A stretch of DNA of 64,000 nucleotides from Desulfosporosinus sp. I2 (GTDB taxonomy: Bacteria > Bacillota > Desulfitobacteriia > Desulfitobacteriales > Desulfitobacteriaceae), in contig NZ_JYNH01000001.1 of NCBI RefSeq assembly GCF_000960765.1, positions 101,638 through 165,637 of the forward strand, read 5' to 3'. Positions 8,988 through 18,003 of the stretch are shown here, one piece after another. A program made the translations under genes and the position numbers. Position 1 is the stretch's first letter. Every line of letters starts with the position of its first letter. Under the pieces are notes generated by a model. It worked only from the letters and a program-made list of their open reading frames with translations, had not been told where the DNA came from and searched no databases.

Positions 8988-9051
8988 ATACTTACCTAAA
9001 CCGACATTTTTTGCTTCATTACTACCTATAATAATAAACCCTCCTCCATTG

Positions 9052-9076
9052 AAAAAAATCCCCTAAAATAGGGGGG
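9052..9076 (-). terminator. terminator-like hairpin in chemotaxis gene leader
   Basis: CCCCTA/TAGGGG stem followed on the minus strand by ATTTTTTT, only a few bases before the strong Shine-Dalgarno GGAGGAGGG. It could be an attenuator of the chemotaxis gene or the end of an upstream transcript. Confidence 0.6.
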
Positions 9077-9257
9077 TTACTACGTGGTTTTTTTACCCTG
9101 ATTTTATGTACCTAAGTAATTATAACTGGATTATACAAAATAATATATAAAATTTTAAATATTTCGTGTTTATTTTACATTTATTGATTCTTTGCAAGAG
9201 AAATGCCCCTTCTAAGTGAAGGATGCTCTTAAAGTTTATATTTTATCAATAAATGGA

Positions 9258-9291
9258 GATGCAATAAATTGCCAAGCAAGTTTATTACATC
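9258..9291 (-). terminator. hairpin after hisIE (possible end of his transcript)
   Basis: Arms of 13 bases, GATGCAATAAATT and AGTTTATTACATC, with two non-canonical pairs and an 8-base loop, 25 bases after the hisIE stop codon. The T-rich tail on the minus strand is weak (TCCATTTATT). Confidence 0.5.
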
Positions 9292-9316
9292 CCATTATTC
9301 TATATTTGTGTATTCC

Positions 9317-9988
9317 CTATTTTTGCCTCTTAAGTAGCTCACTAGCTACCTCTGCAACTCCAACCTTACGTTCTTCCAGCATGACTAAGACATGATAAAA
9401 CAAATCTGAAACTTCACATTTGATCTCTTCCGGATCTGAGTTCTTAGCCGCAATGATCACTTCAGCGCTTTCCTCTCCGACCTTTTTTAGGATCTTATCA
9501 ATCCCTTTTTCGAACAGATAGGTGGTATAAGCCCCTTCCGGTCGCTCAAGGTTTCGAGAGTGAATCACATCGCTCAATAACTCTAGAATTCTTCCTAGAT
9601 TTGGCTCGGGCCTTACCTCTGGTTCTCCGATAACCTTAAATCCTTCACTTGTCAAATCATAGTGAAAACATGAAAAATAGTTTTCATGACAAGCCATCCC
9701 AGTTTGTTTCACACTCAGAAGAATTGCATCCTGATCACAGTCAAACTTAATGTCGATGATCTCTTGGAAATGTCCTGAGGTTTCCCCCTTCAGCCACAGA
9801 GATTGCCGACTTCGGCTATAATAACATGCCTTGCGTTCCAGCAACGTTCTGCGTAAAGACTCTTCATTCATATAAGCGAGCATCAGAACCTCTTTTGTCT
9901 CCGCATCCTGAACAATTGCAGGAACAAGGCCATGAGAGTCCCAGCGGATCCCTGATAAGTCTAAGGCTTCTATTTTATTTGCATCCAT
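9317..9988 (-). CDS. hisIE: bifunctional phosphoribosyl-AMP cyclohydrolase / phosphoribosyl-ATP pyrophosphatase
   Basis: A 223-residue fusion doing steps 2 and 3 of histidine biosynthesis. Residues 1-115 are HisI with the metal-binding segments DCDQDA and [11 protein letters not shown]. Residues about 125-223 are HisE, the all-alpha pyrophosphohydrolase ([30 protein letters not shown]). The ATG at 9988 was chosen; the frame is open 29 codons further upstream, but that stretch has repeat-like DNA (CCACGGACCACG, CGATGCAT) and does not look like HisI. Last gene of the his cluster, but cut off from hisF by 870 gene-free bases and an intrinsic terminator, so it probably has its own promoter. Confidence 0.93.
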   Translation of the reverse strand: MDANKIEALDLSGIRWDSHGLVPAIVQDAETKEVLMLAYMNEESLRRTLLERKACYYSRSRQSLWLKGETSGHFQEIIDIKFDCDQDAILLSVKQTGMACHENYFSCFHYDLTSEGFKVIGEPEVRPEPNLGRILELLSDVIHSRNLERPEGAYTTYLFEKGIDKILKKVGEESAEVIIAAKNSDPEEIKCEVSDLFYHVLVMLEERKVGVAEVASELLKRQK

Positions 9989-10149
9989 TCCTATCTCAAC
10001 CTTTCTATTCATATCGTGGTCCGTGGTTAGCGGTTCGTATGTATTATTCATGCATCGCGCCTTTTCCCTACCCAAACCCGAGACATGGTGTGATTACAAG
10101 CATGGTGTTCTGCATAAGTAGTATATCATAATCCGTGAAAGCGACCCCC

Positions 10150-10183
10150 AAAAAAGACGGTGCACATGTTATGTGCCGTCCCC
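10150..10183 (-). terminator. intrinsic terminator between hisF and hisIE
   Basis: Stem GACGGCACAT/ATGTG..CCGTC followed on the minus strand by TTTTTT. It points in the direction of his transcription and would cut hisIE off from the main his mRNA. Confidence 0.8.
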
Positions 10184-10373
10184 CAGAACCATCGCACTAA
10201 ACACGCACTCTTAGCTATCTCCATACAAATCAAGAACCGTCCTCAGCTTGCACGTAAACTCAGCTCCACGACCCCAGCCGGGGACGCAGTGTGACAGAGC
10301 GCGACGTCTTTACGTAAGCAGAATAGCAAACTTCCGTTCAAGCGACCGACCCCAGATACGGGGCAGTGCACAG

Positions 10374-10558
10374 GGTCCCTTCTCGCCATCCTGCAAGAAG
10401 GTTAATACGTGCGAAGACAGTGTCTTCGGGCTACAGGGACACTCGGCCATCCTTGGCCAGCGGATGTGCACTGCCGCCAATGCGCCAAGGTCCCTTCTCG
10501 CCGTCCTGCAAGAAGGTTAATACGTGCAAAGACAGTGTCTTCGGGCTACAGGGACACT
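10374..10558. repeat. two 70-bp direct repeats with inverted ends
   Basis: Copies at 10374-10443 and 10489-10558 differ at only two positions. Each starts GGTCCCT and ends AGGGACACT, so each has short inverted termini, and each contains the hairpin GAAGACAGTGTCTTC (GCAAAGACAG.. in copy two). They are 45 bases apart. Confidence 0.85.
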
Positions 10559-10644
10559 TGTCCATCACGGCACCTTGCCATCCATGGCGGTGCTCTAACC
10601 TCAAACGTCCTGTTTGAGTCATGGACGGCGGATGGCGCTTTTGG

Positions 10645-10770
10645 CACGATAGTCTCCAGTGACGATAGTCTCCAGTGGAGAGTATCGCCGAAGCCGTTAA
10701 TCTCCAAACGATACCTACCGGCGTAGGATTATTATCGCCGTAGGCGCATTCTTTAAAATAAATACTATCG
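10645..10770. repeat. palindromic repeat cluster, family shared with 37.9 kb
   Basis: GATAGTCTCCAGT occurs twice in tandem (10648 and 10664), the second continuing as GGAGAGTATCGCCGAAGC. GATA.TCTCC/GGAGA.TATC is a hairpin. Further TATCGCCG units follow at about 10733 and 10767. Nearly the same DNA occurs at 37957-38020. Confidence 0.75.
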
Positions 10771-10861
10771 CCGAAGGATGGACCCCGCTCCCCATAGCAG
10801 GAGCTTGAACGGTTAGTTTGCTCTGCGTCGTAAGCACCGAGCGCTGTGTCACACAAGTCCC

Positions 10862-11635
10862 TCACACAAGTCCCCCGGTCTTTCGCACCAAAATCCCCCG
10901 CTCTGCCAGATAGCGTTTAGCTTCCTCAATGCTATACTCCTTGTAATGAAAGATCGAAGCCGCTAAGACAGCATCCGCTTCCCCCAAGGTTAACCCTTCC
11001 GCTAAATGCTCTAAGGTTCCTACTCCGCCGCTCGCAATGACTGGCAAGGATACCGCCCGGCTCACAGCCTTGGTTAATTCTAACTCGTAGCCGATCTTAG
11101 TTCCGTCGCGATCCATGGAGGTCAAGAGGATTTCCCCTGCCCCGAGGGCTTCTGCTTCCGCGGCCCATTCCAACACATCCCTGCCAGTGGCCGTTCTTCC
11201 CCCGTGAATATACACTTCCCATCTACCTGGCGCCGTGCTTCGTGCATCAATGGCTACGACGATACACTGGCTGCCAAACGCATGCGCCCCTTCTTGGATA
11301 AGTCGTGGAGTCTGAACTGCAGAGGTGTTCAGGGCGATCTTATCCGCCCCTGCTCGCAGCATGCGACGAATATCCTCGATCGTCCGCAGTCCGCCCCCAA
11401 TCGTAAAAGGAATAAAGACCTGTTCCGCCGTTCGGCGGACTACGTCAACCATTGTCTCGCGTTTATCTGATGAAGCCGTGATATCTAAAAATATCAATTC
11501 GTCGGCGCCTTCTTTATCATAGAGAGCAGCTAGTTCCACCGGGTCTCCAGCATCCCGTAGCTGTACGAAATTAGTCCCTTTGACGACCCGCCCATCATGG
11601 ACGTCTAAACAGGGAATGATTCGCTTACTTAACAT
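10862..11635 (-). CDS. hisF: imidazole glycerol phosphate synthase, cyclase subunit
   Basis: A 257-residue TIM barrel, full length. [13 protein letters not shown] holds the catalytic Asp near residue 11 and VVAIDARS the second Asp near 130. Phosphate-binding loops [12 protein letters not shown] and [11 protein letters not shown] are present. With HisH it uses ammonia from glutamine to turn PRFAR into imidazole glycerol phosphate and AICAR, which feeds the purine pathway (purH at 42.4 kb). Strong GAGGAGGG before the ATG, 14 bases after hisA. Confidence 0.97.
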   Translation of the reverse strand: MLSKRIIPCLDVHDGRVVKGTNFVQLRDAGDPVELAALYDKEGADELIFLDITASSDKRETMVDVVRRTAEQVFIPFTIGGGLRTIEDIRRMLRAGADKIALNTSAVQTPRLIQEGAHAFGSQCIVVAIDARSTAPGRWEVYIHGGRTATGRDVLEWAAEAEALGAGEILLTSMDRDGTKIGYELELTKAVSRAVSLPVIASGGVGTLEHLAEGLTLGEADAVLAASIFHYKEYSIEEAKRYLAERGILVRKTGGLV

Positions 11636-11649
11636 GTCTCATTCCCTCC

Positions 11650-12447
11650 TCAACCCACATTATCCCTATTTTTTGTTTGTATTCCGCTTACAAGCTTTCC
11701 GGTCCGTACTTCTGTGCGAACTGCCTCTATTGCTTCCCCTAAGCTAAAGGCTCCGCTATAAAGTGCTTTGCCTGTGATGGCCCCCTCGATCGAGGCCCCT
11801 TGTAAAACCTCAGCCTGTAGGTTTCGCAAATCGTCAAGAGTAGAAATCCCGCCAGAGGCGATCACTGCTAGGCCGGTTTCCCGAGCTAACTGAACCGTAC
11901 TTCTAATATTCGGTCCTTGTAGCATTCCATCGCGTGCAATATCTGTAAAAACCACAGTTTGGATTCCCACAGCTTTCATCGCCTTACCCAAGTCAGTGGC
12001 ATGCATCTCGGTTGCTTCTGCCCAGCCCTGAACCGCTACCAAGCCATCTTTGGCATCGATCCCAACAATGACTCGTTTCCCATACCGCTGTGCAGCTTCA
12101 GCTACCAAATCCGGATTTTTAACAGCAATCGTTCCCAGAATAACGCGTTCAATCCCTAACTCTAAAAGCTCCGTTATTCGCTCCATGGTCCGAATTCCTC
12201 CGCCGACTTGAATCTTCAGAGAAACACTTCCGACAATTTTACGGATCATCTCATCATTCACGGGCTTTCCGGAAAACGCGCCATTGAGATCGACTATATG
12301 TAAATATTCCGCACCTTGGCTCTCAAAATCCATAGCCACGTCAACAGGGTTCTCGGCGTAAACCGTGGCATCCTCCATCCGACCCTGCAGTAGACGTACC
12401 GCTTTCCCCTCCTTCAGGTCAATTGCTGGAAAGAGCAACATTGTCAT
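11650..12447 (-). CDS. hisA: ProFAR isomerase
   Basis: A 265-residue TIM barrel that isomerises ProFAR to PRFAR. The catalytic pair is in FPAIDLKEGKAVRL and VFTDIARDG, and GGGIRTMERI and ASGGISTLDDL bind the phosphates. It overlaps the end of hisH by about 29 bases. Two ATG codons two residues apart (12447, 12441) both have plausible Shine-Dalgarno spacing; the first was kept. The tail after ALYSGAFSLGEAIEAV is a little longer than usual. Confidence 0.96.
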   Translation of the reverse strand: MTMLLFPAIDLKEGKAVRLLQGRMEDATVYAENPVDVAMDFESQGAEYLHIVDLNGAFSGKPVNDEMIRKIVGSVSLKIQVGGGIRTMERITELLELGIERVILGTIAVKNPDLVAEAAQRYGKRVIVGIDAKDGLVAVQGWAEATEMHATDLGKAMKAVGIQTVVFTDIARDGMLQGPNIRSTVQLARETGLAVIASGGISTLDDLRNLQAEVLQGASIEGAITGKALYSGAFSLGEAIEAVRTEVRTGKLVSGIQTKNRDNVG

Positions 12448-13048
12448 TCACCAACTTTCCAAAATTCGTCAGAAGTTTAAGCCCCCAAGGACTTGATTTC
12501 TCCGGGTGAAATTGCGCCCCCCAGACATTCTCCCGGCCTACGACGGCAGGAAAGACAATTCCATAGTCACTCGTGGCAATAATATCCCGACTCTCGCTAG
12601 GATCAGCATAATACGAATGGACAAAATAAAAATCAGATTGATTGGGGATCCCATCAAGTAACCGAGAAGATTGTTCAAAGTTTAAGCTATTCCAGCCCAT
12701 ATGCGGTACCTTGCCGCCGGGGGGGAATTTGATAACTCGGCCTGCTAAGAGCCCTAGTCCGGCATGCTCTCCGTGCTCTTCCCCGATCTCAAAGAGAAGT
12801 TGCATGCCCAGACAAATCCCTAAGAACGGACGACCCGAATGAGCGAACTGAGTCAATGGCTCGATCCAGTCCATTATTTTTAAAGCCCCCATCGCATCGG
12901 CAAATGCTCCAACCCCCGGCAGGATCAGCCCATCTACCTCACTTAATTCTTGAGGGTCATTCATGATTTTGGCTTGATAACCGACCTTTTCCAAAGCCTT
13001 TTCAACACTTCTTAAATTTCCCCGCCCATAATCCACAATCCCTATCAT
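12419..13048 (-). CDS. hisH: imidazole glycerol phosphate synthase, glutamine amidotransferase subunit
   Basis: A 209-residue class I glutamine amidotransferase giving ammonia to HisF. The triad is visible: Cys79 in FLGICLGMQ, His181 and Glu183 in GAQFHPEKS, plus the oxyanion strand GVGAF. The ATG at 13048 follows AAAGGAG; the longer open frame upstream overlaps hisB and lacks the family's start. It begins one base after the hisB stop codon, so translation is likely coupled. Confidence 0.96.
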   Translation of the reverse strand: MIGIVDYGRGNLRSVEKALEKVGYQAKIMNDPQELSEVDGLILPGVGAFADAMGALKIMDWIEPLTQFAHSGRPFLGICLGMQLLFEIGEEHGEHAGLGLLAGRVIKFPPGGKVPHMGWNSLNFEQSSRLLDGIPNQSDFYFVHSYYADPSESRDIIATSDYGIVFPAVVGRENVWGAQFHPEKSSPWGLKLLTNFGKLVNDNVALSSN

Positions 13049-13049
13049 C

Positions 13050-13634
13050 TTATAAAACTCCTTTAGTCGAAAGGATACCGCTATACCGTACATTCTGACG
13101 GAGGGCTAGACCAAGGGCTCTTCCCACCCCTTTAAAAATAGCTTCTAAAATATGATGTCGGTTTTTCCCAGAAAGTTGCCTGATGTTGAGGGTAAGCCCG
13201 CTCTGAACAACAAATGCTCGAAAAAATTCCTCAGCCATTTCAACAGGAAACTCACCTACCATACCGTCCGGACAATTTACATCCCAGACTAGATAGGGAC
13301 GATTGGAAAGATCGAGCGCCACTTGAATAAGTGCTTCATCCATAGGTAGCAGGGCCTCTCCCAGTCGTTCAATTCCTCGCTTATCTCCGCAAGCCTCTCT
13401 AAGCGCTTGTCCCAAGACGATACCGCAGTCTTCAATTGTATGGTGAGCATCCACCTCTAAATCCCCACTGGCCTTCAGGACGAGATCAAAGTAGGCAAAC
13501 CGGGCAAAGGCAGTTAACATATGATCGAAAAAACTTATTCCAGTTTCGATTTGGGATTCTCCCGTTCCGTCTATGTTTAATCGCACATGAATCTCTGTTT
13601 CCTTAGTTTTCCGTTCAATAAAAGCTTCTCTCAT
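13050..13634 (-). CDS. hisB: imidazoleglycerol-phosphate dehydratase
   Basis: A 194-residue single-domain HisB, the usual Firmicutes form without the phosphatase domain. Metal-binding motifs FFDHML, DAHHTIEDCGIVLG and SGKNRHHILEAIFKG are complete. It dehydrates IGP to imidazole acetol phosphate. A separate histidinol phosphatase is therefore needed and is not in this window. Confidence 0.96.
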   Translation of the reverse strand: MREAFIERKTKETEIHVRLNIDGTGESQIETGISFFDHMLTAFARFAYFDLVLKASGDLEVDAHHTIEDCGIVLGQALREACGDKRGIERLGEALLPMDEALIQVALDLSNRPYLVWDVNCPDGMVGEFPVEMAEEFFRAFVVQSGLTLNIRQLSGKNRHHILEAIFKGVGRALGLALRQNVRYSGILSTKGVL

Positions 13635-13666
13635 GATCTCTACTCCTTCACTGTCCGTAATCCCCG

Positions 13667-14734
13667 TTATCCACCATTGATCTCTCGGACTGCTCGTAAA
13701 AAGTCTCTATTTTCTTCAGGAAGTCCTGCACTCATGCGCAAACATTTGCCGAGAACCGGGAGATCACCCATGTTACGAACGAGGAACCCTCTCTTTAATA
13801 ACTCACTCGTCAATCGATCAGGGTCTTGCGGTTTAAACAAAATAAAATTTGCCCGTGTCGGATAAACCACGAAGCCTTGAATCCGTCTTAATTCCTCATA
13901 CAACGTTTGGGTTTCTGCCTTGATGCTTTGAATTTGTTGTTGATACTCATTTAAGTAACCGAGAGCAAGGATTCCTGCCCTTTGGCTAAACAAATTAACA
14001 TTAAATGGCTGTCGAACCCGATTGATCAAGGCAATCGTCTCCGGTTGTCCAAGCAAATACCCCAAGCGGAGACCGGCCATTCCAAAGGCCTTAGAAAACG
14101 TACGGAGAATTACCAAGTTTGGATAATTTACAATTTCAGGAATGAGAGTCTCGTCGGAAAACTCCGCATACGCCTCGTCAACAACCACGATCTTACCACT
14201 TTCCCGCACAAGTTGGAGAATATCTTCTCTAGGGAATAGCGAACCGGTAGGATTATTGGGATTACAAATGATCATGACATGTGCGTCTTGCGATCGCGCA
14301 GCCTTCAACATCTGCTCAGTATCTAGATCAAGACCGTTTAACAAGGGAACTTCCACAACTGAGGTATCAGTCAAACGAGCCCCAATCTGATACATACTGA
14401 ACGTTGGGGGATGAATAATAAGAGATTTCCCGGCACCGCCAAACGTGAGCAAGATAAGCTGAATAAGTTCATCCGATCCATTCCCAATCAGAATCCCTTC
14501 CGGAGATATCTTTGAATACGTCGAAATAGCCTGTTTAAGCTCTATGCCCATTCCATCGGGATAACGGTTAAACGCAAGTTCCTCGTTGAACAGCCCCTCG
14601 CGCATTCCTTTCGGCCAGAGAAAGGGGTTTTCATTGGCGTCCAGTTTAATACACTGCGGCATATGTTTTGCTTGATAAGGAGTAAGCTGGCGTACTCCAG
14701 GACGAACAAATTTTTCGAGATTGCTTAATACCAT
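13667..14734 (-). CDS. hisC: histidinol-phosphate aminotransferase
   Basis: A 355-residue fold-type I PLP enzyme. GNGSDELIQL, NPNNPTGS, VVDEAYAEF and the lysine in RTFSKAFGMAGLRLGY are all present. It transaminates imidazole acetol phosphate with glutamate. The ATG at 14734 is preferred over the one at 14743, which sits directly against the AAGGGGG ribosome binding site. Within hisG-D-C-B-H-A-F. Confidence 0.95.
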   Translation of the reverse strand: MVLSNLEKFVRPGVRQLTPYQAKHMPQCIKLDANENPFLWPKGMREGLFNEELAFNRYPDGMGIELKQAISTYSKISPEGILIGNGSDELIQLILLTFGGAGKSLIIHPPTFSMYQIGARLTDTSVVEVPLLNGLDLDTEQMLKAARSQDAHVMIICNPNNPTGSLFPREDILQLVRESGKIVVVDEAYAEFSDETLIPEIVNYPNLVILRTFSKAFGMAGLRLGYLLGQPETIALINRVRQPFNVNLFSQRAGILALGYLNEYQQQIQSIKAETQTLYEELRRIQGFVVYPTRANFILFKPQDPDRLTSELLKRGFLVRNMGDLPVLGKCLRMSAGLPEENRDFLRAVREINGG

Positions 14735-14805
14735 GTCTATCATACCCCCTTCTTATAAAATCTTATTTTTAATACGCAACAACCTTAGTCTTGCACATCT
14801 AAAAA

Positions 14806-16083
14806 CTACTTAAATCGTACTTCTACAGCTCGAGCATGCGCTTCCAATCCTTCGCTACGCGCGAGTAAGGCGATTTGCTTGGCATCTCGTTTAAGAGCTG
14901 CTTCTGAATACCCGATCACACTAACCTTTTTCATAAACATATCAACATTGAGGGGAGAATAAAACCGTGCCGTCCCTCCGGTGGGCAAAACGTGATTGGG
15001 TCCCGCAAAGTAATCCCCCACGGGTTCCGGAGAATAACGTCCTAGAAAAACAGCTCCGACATTTCGGACTTTTCCTAACCAAGAATAGGGCTCCTTAACG
15101 ACTAACTCAAAATGCTCCGGGGCAATTTGATTGGCCAAATCCATTCCTTCGTCGAGATTCGACACCAAAATTGCGGCCCCATATGTTTGCCAGGAGGCAC
15201 GAGCAATCTCGGCACGAGGTAAGCCCTCCAATTGCCGCTCCACTTCGACGATCGTCTGTTCAAGAAGTTGACGAGAAGGAGATACCAAAATTGCTGAAGC
15301 CAATCGATCATGTTCGGCCTGGGACAATAAATCTGCGGCTAATTCATTGGGGCTCCCACTCTCATCTGCCAAGATTAAGATTTCACTCGGCCCGGCCAAC
15401 ATATCAATGTCTACCGTTCCGTAGACTTGCTTCTTGGCTAAGGTTACGTAGATGTTCCCCGGTCCGGTTATTTTGTCCACCGGAGAAATGGACTCAGTCC
15501 CGTACGCTAACGCCGCTATCCCCTGAGCCCCTCCAACCCTGTAAATTTCGGTTACACCCGCTTCGGCTGCCGCTACTAAGACCTCTGGAAGCAGAGTGCC
15601 ATCCGCTCTAGGTGGAGTGACCATGACGATCTCTTTTACCCCGGCAACAACAGCTGGTAAGGCGTTCATCAAGACTGACGAGGGATAAGAAGCCGTTCCT
15701 CCGGGTACATAAATACCCACACGCTTGAGTGGGAGAAGAAGTTGCCCAAGAATACTTCCATCCGAGTCTGGCTCCATCCATGACGTTCGTTTCTGTCGTT
15801 CATGATAGTTTAAGATATTTCGTTTAGCCGTACGTAAGGCTTCTAAAAAGTCCTCTTCGACCACTTGATACGCTCCTTGAATTTCCTCTTTGCTTGCCCT
15901 CAGCCCACATTGACGCAGATTGACTTGATCGAATTCCTCCGTCATTTGAAAGATTCCCTCTTCGCCATCCTCCCGAACCCGCTTGAGAATCTCTGCAACA
16001 CGCTTATCTAAGGTTTCATCGTCCCCATAGGATTTCCGCGTGAGACGATTCAAATCAATATCCTTTAAATCCTCAACTTTCAC
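14806..16083 (-). CDS. hisD: histidinol dehydrogenase
   Basis: About 425 residues, full length; it oxidises histidinol to histidine in two NAD steps. GPGNIYVTLAKKQVYG, GPSEILI and the catalytic Glu-His in IAPEHFEL are visible, and GNHVLPTGG-like PNHVLPTGGTAR lies near the end. The start is probably the GTG at 16083, with AGGG eight bases before it; the longest frame begins at a TTG nine codons earlier with no ribosome binding site. Confidence 0.95.
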   Translation of the reverse strand: MKVEDLKDIDLNRLTRKSYGDDETLDKRVAEILKRVREDGEEGIFQMTEEFDQVNLRQCGLRASKEEIQGAYQVVEEDFLEALRTAKRNILNYHERQKRTSWMEPDSDGSILGQLLLPLKRVGIYVPGGTASYPSSVLMNALPAVVAGVKEIVMVTPPRADGTLLPEVLVAAAEAGVTEIYRVGGAQGIAALAYGTESISPVDKITGPGNIYVTLAKKQVYGTVDIDMLAGPSEILILADESGSPNELAADLLSQAEHDRLASAILVSPSRQLLEQTIVEVERQLEGLPRAEIARASWQTYGAAILVSNLDEGMDLANQIAPEHFELVVKEPYSWLGKVRNVGAVFLGRYSPEPVGDYFAGPNHVLPTGGTARFYSPLNVDMFMKKVSVIGYSEAALKRDAKQIALLARSEGLEAHARAVEVRFK

Positions 16084-16176
16084 AACAAGATCCCTCGCTT
16101 TATCTGTCAAAATAAATCTCTAAACGGCATCAGCAAACCAGTTCCTGGTTCAAAACTCTACTCATCTTCTCGATGA

Positions 16177-16857
16177 CTACTTTGCCGAGACATCTCCAAC
16201 TAGTTCTCCACGCATACGCTCGATCAAATCTCGAATTCGCCCATATTTCATGCGATAAGCAACTCGGTTAGCGATTAAACGAGTCGTTGCTTCAAGGATT
16301 GGAGCAACCTCAAGTAAGTGATTTTCCTTGAGTGTTTTTCCCGTGGAGACAATATCGACAATCATTTCTGCAAGATCGACACAGGGGGCAAGTTCCATAT
16401 TGCCATGAAGTTTTATAGGCGTTACCTGCATGCCCAACCCACTAAAAAAAGTCTCTGTCACACGCGGAAACTTCGTGGCTACCCGTTGATGATTCAGACC
16501 ACTTAAATCATAGTCTCCATTTGGGAGTTTTGGTGGGACGCTTTCCTCAGGCATTGCAACTACAAAGCGACAATAACCAAATTTTAGGTCCAGTAATTCG
16601 GCCACATCCTTATTTTCTTCCAGCAAGGTATCCTTTCCAACCAGTCCTAGGTCTGCAGCTCCATACTCAACATAGGTTGGAATATCAGTTGGCCGGCAAA
16701 TAATAATCTTCGCCTTACTATCAGGAAGATCATAAAAGAGCTTCCGAGAATCTTCATTAACATGGCTACACTCGATCCCCACTCGACTTAATAGTTGGAT
16801 AGAATCGATGAGCAACTTCCCTTTAGGCAACGCAATCGTCAAAAAATCTCGTTCCAC
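16177..16857 (-). CDS. hisG: ATP phosphoribosyltransferase, short form
   Basis: A 226-residue catalytic subunit of the first histidine enzyme. It lacks the C-terminal regulatory domain of the long form, ending soon after the PRPP motif [13 protein letters not shown]. Short HisG needs HisZ for activity and histidine feedback, and hisZ is at 21.4 kb. GTG start behind AAGGGG. It is the first gene of the main his run, just after the promoter at 16960-16988. Confidence 0.96.
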   Translation of the reverse strand: MERDFLTIALPKGKLLIDSIQLLSRVGIECSHVNEDSRKLFYDLPDSKAKIIICRPTDIPTYVEYGAADLGLVGKDTLLEENKDVAELLDLKFGYCRFVVAMPEESVPPKLPNGDYDLSGLNHQRVATKFPRVTETFFSGLGMQVTPIKLHGNMELAPCVDLAEMIVDIVSTGKTLKENHLLEVAPILEATTRLIANRVAYRMKYGRIRDLIERMRGELVGDVSAK

Positions 16858-16959
16858 TCGGCATCCCCTTCCAATATCCCCGCTAAAACTAAAGCTTAAT
16901 TCGGTTTATAAATTTTTACAATTTAACGCTTTAGCTAATTAAAGCTCTAATATATTAGT

Positions 16960-16988
16960 ATTATAACAATGTCCTCTTACTCTAGCAA
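16960..16988 (-). promoter_or_regulatory. sigma-A promoter for hisGDCBHAF
   Basis: TTGCTA (16988-16983), 17 bases, then TATAAT (16965-16960) on the minus strand, about 100 bases before hisG. The leader contains a small hairpin GCTTTA/TAAAGC at 16928-16945. No T-box consensus is visible in this short leader. Confidence 0.75.
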
Positions 16989-17062
16989 CCCCTTAATGTA
17001 AATAAAAGTTGAGGTGTAACATATTCCTCCAAAATAAAGGTAATTTATTCATTATTAGAGAA

Positions 17063-17820
17063 ATGTATCTAACTATTCCATTGAAGGAAATATGTAATAT
17101 TATTTCTCATATATAATTTTACAAGTTCCTATAGGAAATTGGTCGGACAAGATCGGTTTTAAAACTTTCTTGTTAATTGGATATCTATTATGTTTCTCGA
17201 CCGGAATTTTATACTACTTCGCCAACAGTTCAATTCTTTTTTTCCTTGGTCGGGCATTACAAGGAGTTGGGGAAGCACCGATTTGGGCATTAGCTCCGGC
17301 GCTATTGTCCATCAAGTTTCCCAACTCTAAGGGAAAAATCATGGGTGTATACAATGCAACAATTCACGGAGTGAGCCAAACATTTGTTGGAGTGTTTTTC
17401 TCTTTGTTTTATGTGGCTATTAGTCTTTCTCAAATAATTACTGGTGGTCTTTCAGACAGGATGGGGCGAGAAAAATTTATAATATCCGGTTTAATAATAG
17501 CTGCTTCAGGAATGTTTATATTTCCCGGTTTAAGTCAGCAGTGGATCCTCATCGCATTAACACTCGCAAGTCTCGGGTTGGGAGTATTTTATTTGTCATC
17601 CATGGCCTTTTTAAATGAAATTGTACCAAATTCACTTAAAGGAACCGTCTCTGGAGCCTATTATTTATTTTGGGGGATTGGATTCTTCTTTGGTCCGCTG
17701 TTAATAAGTAAACTTGGAGAACTATCTGGGCATTACATCGGTTTCTTTATGTACTCTCTGGTTCTGGCGCTAGAAGCCATTATAATGATATTCTTATACA
17801 GGAAGGTAAGGTTAACATGA
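17063..17820 (+). pseudogene. decayed MFS transporter
   Basis: Remnant of a 12-helix major facilitator. The longest intact frame (from 17095) reads SYIILQVPIGNWSDKIGF, the loop 2-3 signature, then several membrane helices, but totals only about 240 residues against about 400 expected. Helix 1 seems to survive in another frame (MYLTIPLKE from 17063), so there is a frameshift near 17095. An internal deletion joins MGVYNATIH directly to a second-half segment (ITGGLSDRMGREKF). No ribosome binding site. Probably dead; its original substrate is unknown. Confidence 0.75.
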
Positions 17821-17875
17821 GGTAGTTACAGAGACCATTTTTCACCAACTAAGAGCTCCCAATAATTATATCTAA

Positions 17876-17919
17876 GCAAAATAAGAGGCAAGCCATTCAT
17901 CAAACTAGGCTTGTCTCTT
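17876..17919 (-). terminator. intrinsic terminator after pfkA
   Basis: Stem AAGAGACAAGCC/GGCTTGCCTCTT (one G-U pair) followed by ATTTTGC on the minus strand, about 85 bases past the pfkA stop codon. Confidence 0.75.
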
Positions 17920-18003
17920 AAACGTAAGGTAATAGTCAACCCATGCAAAAGCTAAGTGATCATCCATCAACTGTAGATCGTCAAAATCCTTAAGATAAGA
18001 TGA

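Larger units (their letters stand above)
8988..9316. other. gene-free stretch upstream of chemotaxis gene
   Basis: AT-rich, about 330 bases. It holds the leader of the chemotaxis gene with a terminator-like hairpin (9052-9076) and a hairpin behind hisIE (9258-9291). No known riboswitch consensus was found in it. Confidence 0.5.
9989..10861. repeat. repeat-rich, gene-free insertion between hisF and hisIE
   Basis: About 870 bases, visibly richer in G+C than its surroundings, with no credible gene. It contains a terminator (10150-10183), a diverged duplication of about 100 bases (CATAAGTAGTATAT.. and CGTAAGCAGAATAG.., each leading to AAGCGACC), a 70-base direct repeat, and palindromic GATAGTCTCC units shared with 37.9 kb. 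Open frames here are by-products of low stop-codon density. It looks like accumulated small repeat elements inside the his operon. Confidence 0.75.

Noticed and set aside
9989..10075. Longer HisIE starting 29 codons upstream
   Set aside because: The extension is repeat-like DNA and has no match to the HisI start; the ATG at 9988 fits the family better.
10248..10865. Several open frames on both strands between hisF and hisIE
   Set aside because: They lie in repeat DNA with fewer stop codons, lack ribosome binding sites and share the same repeats in different frames.
16857..16990. T-box leader controlling hisG
   Set aside because: Only about 100 bases from promoter to start and no T-box consensus sequence.
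17170..17820. A working 216-residue MFS transporter
   Set aside because: Helix 1 is in another frame, a middle part is deleted and no ribosome binding site is present, so it was called a pseudogene.
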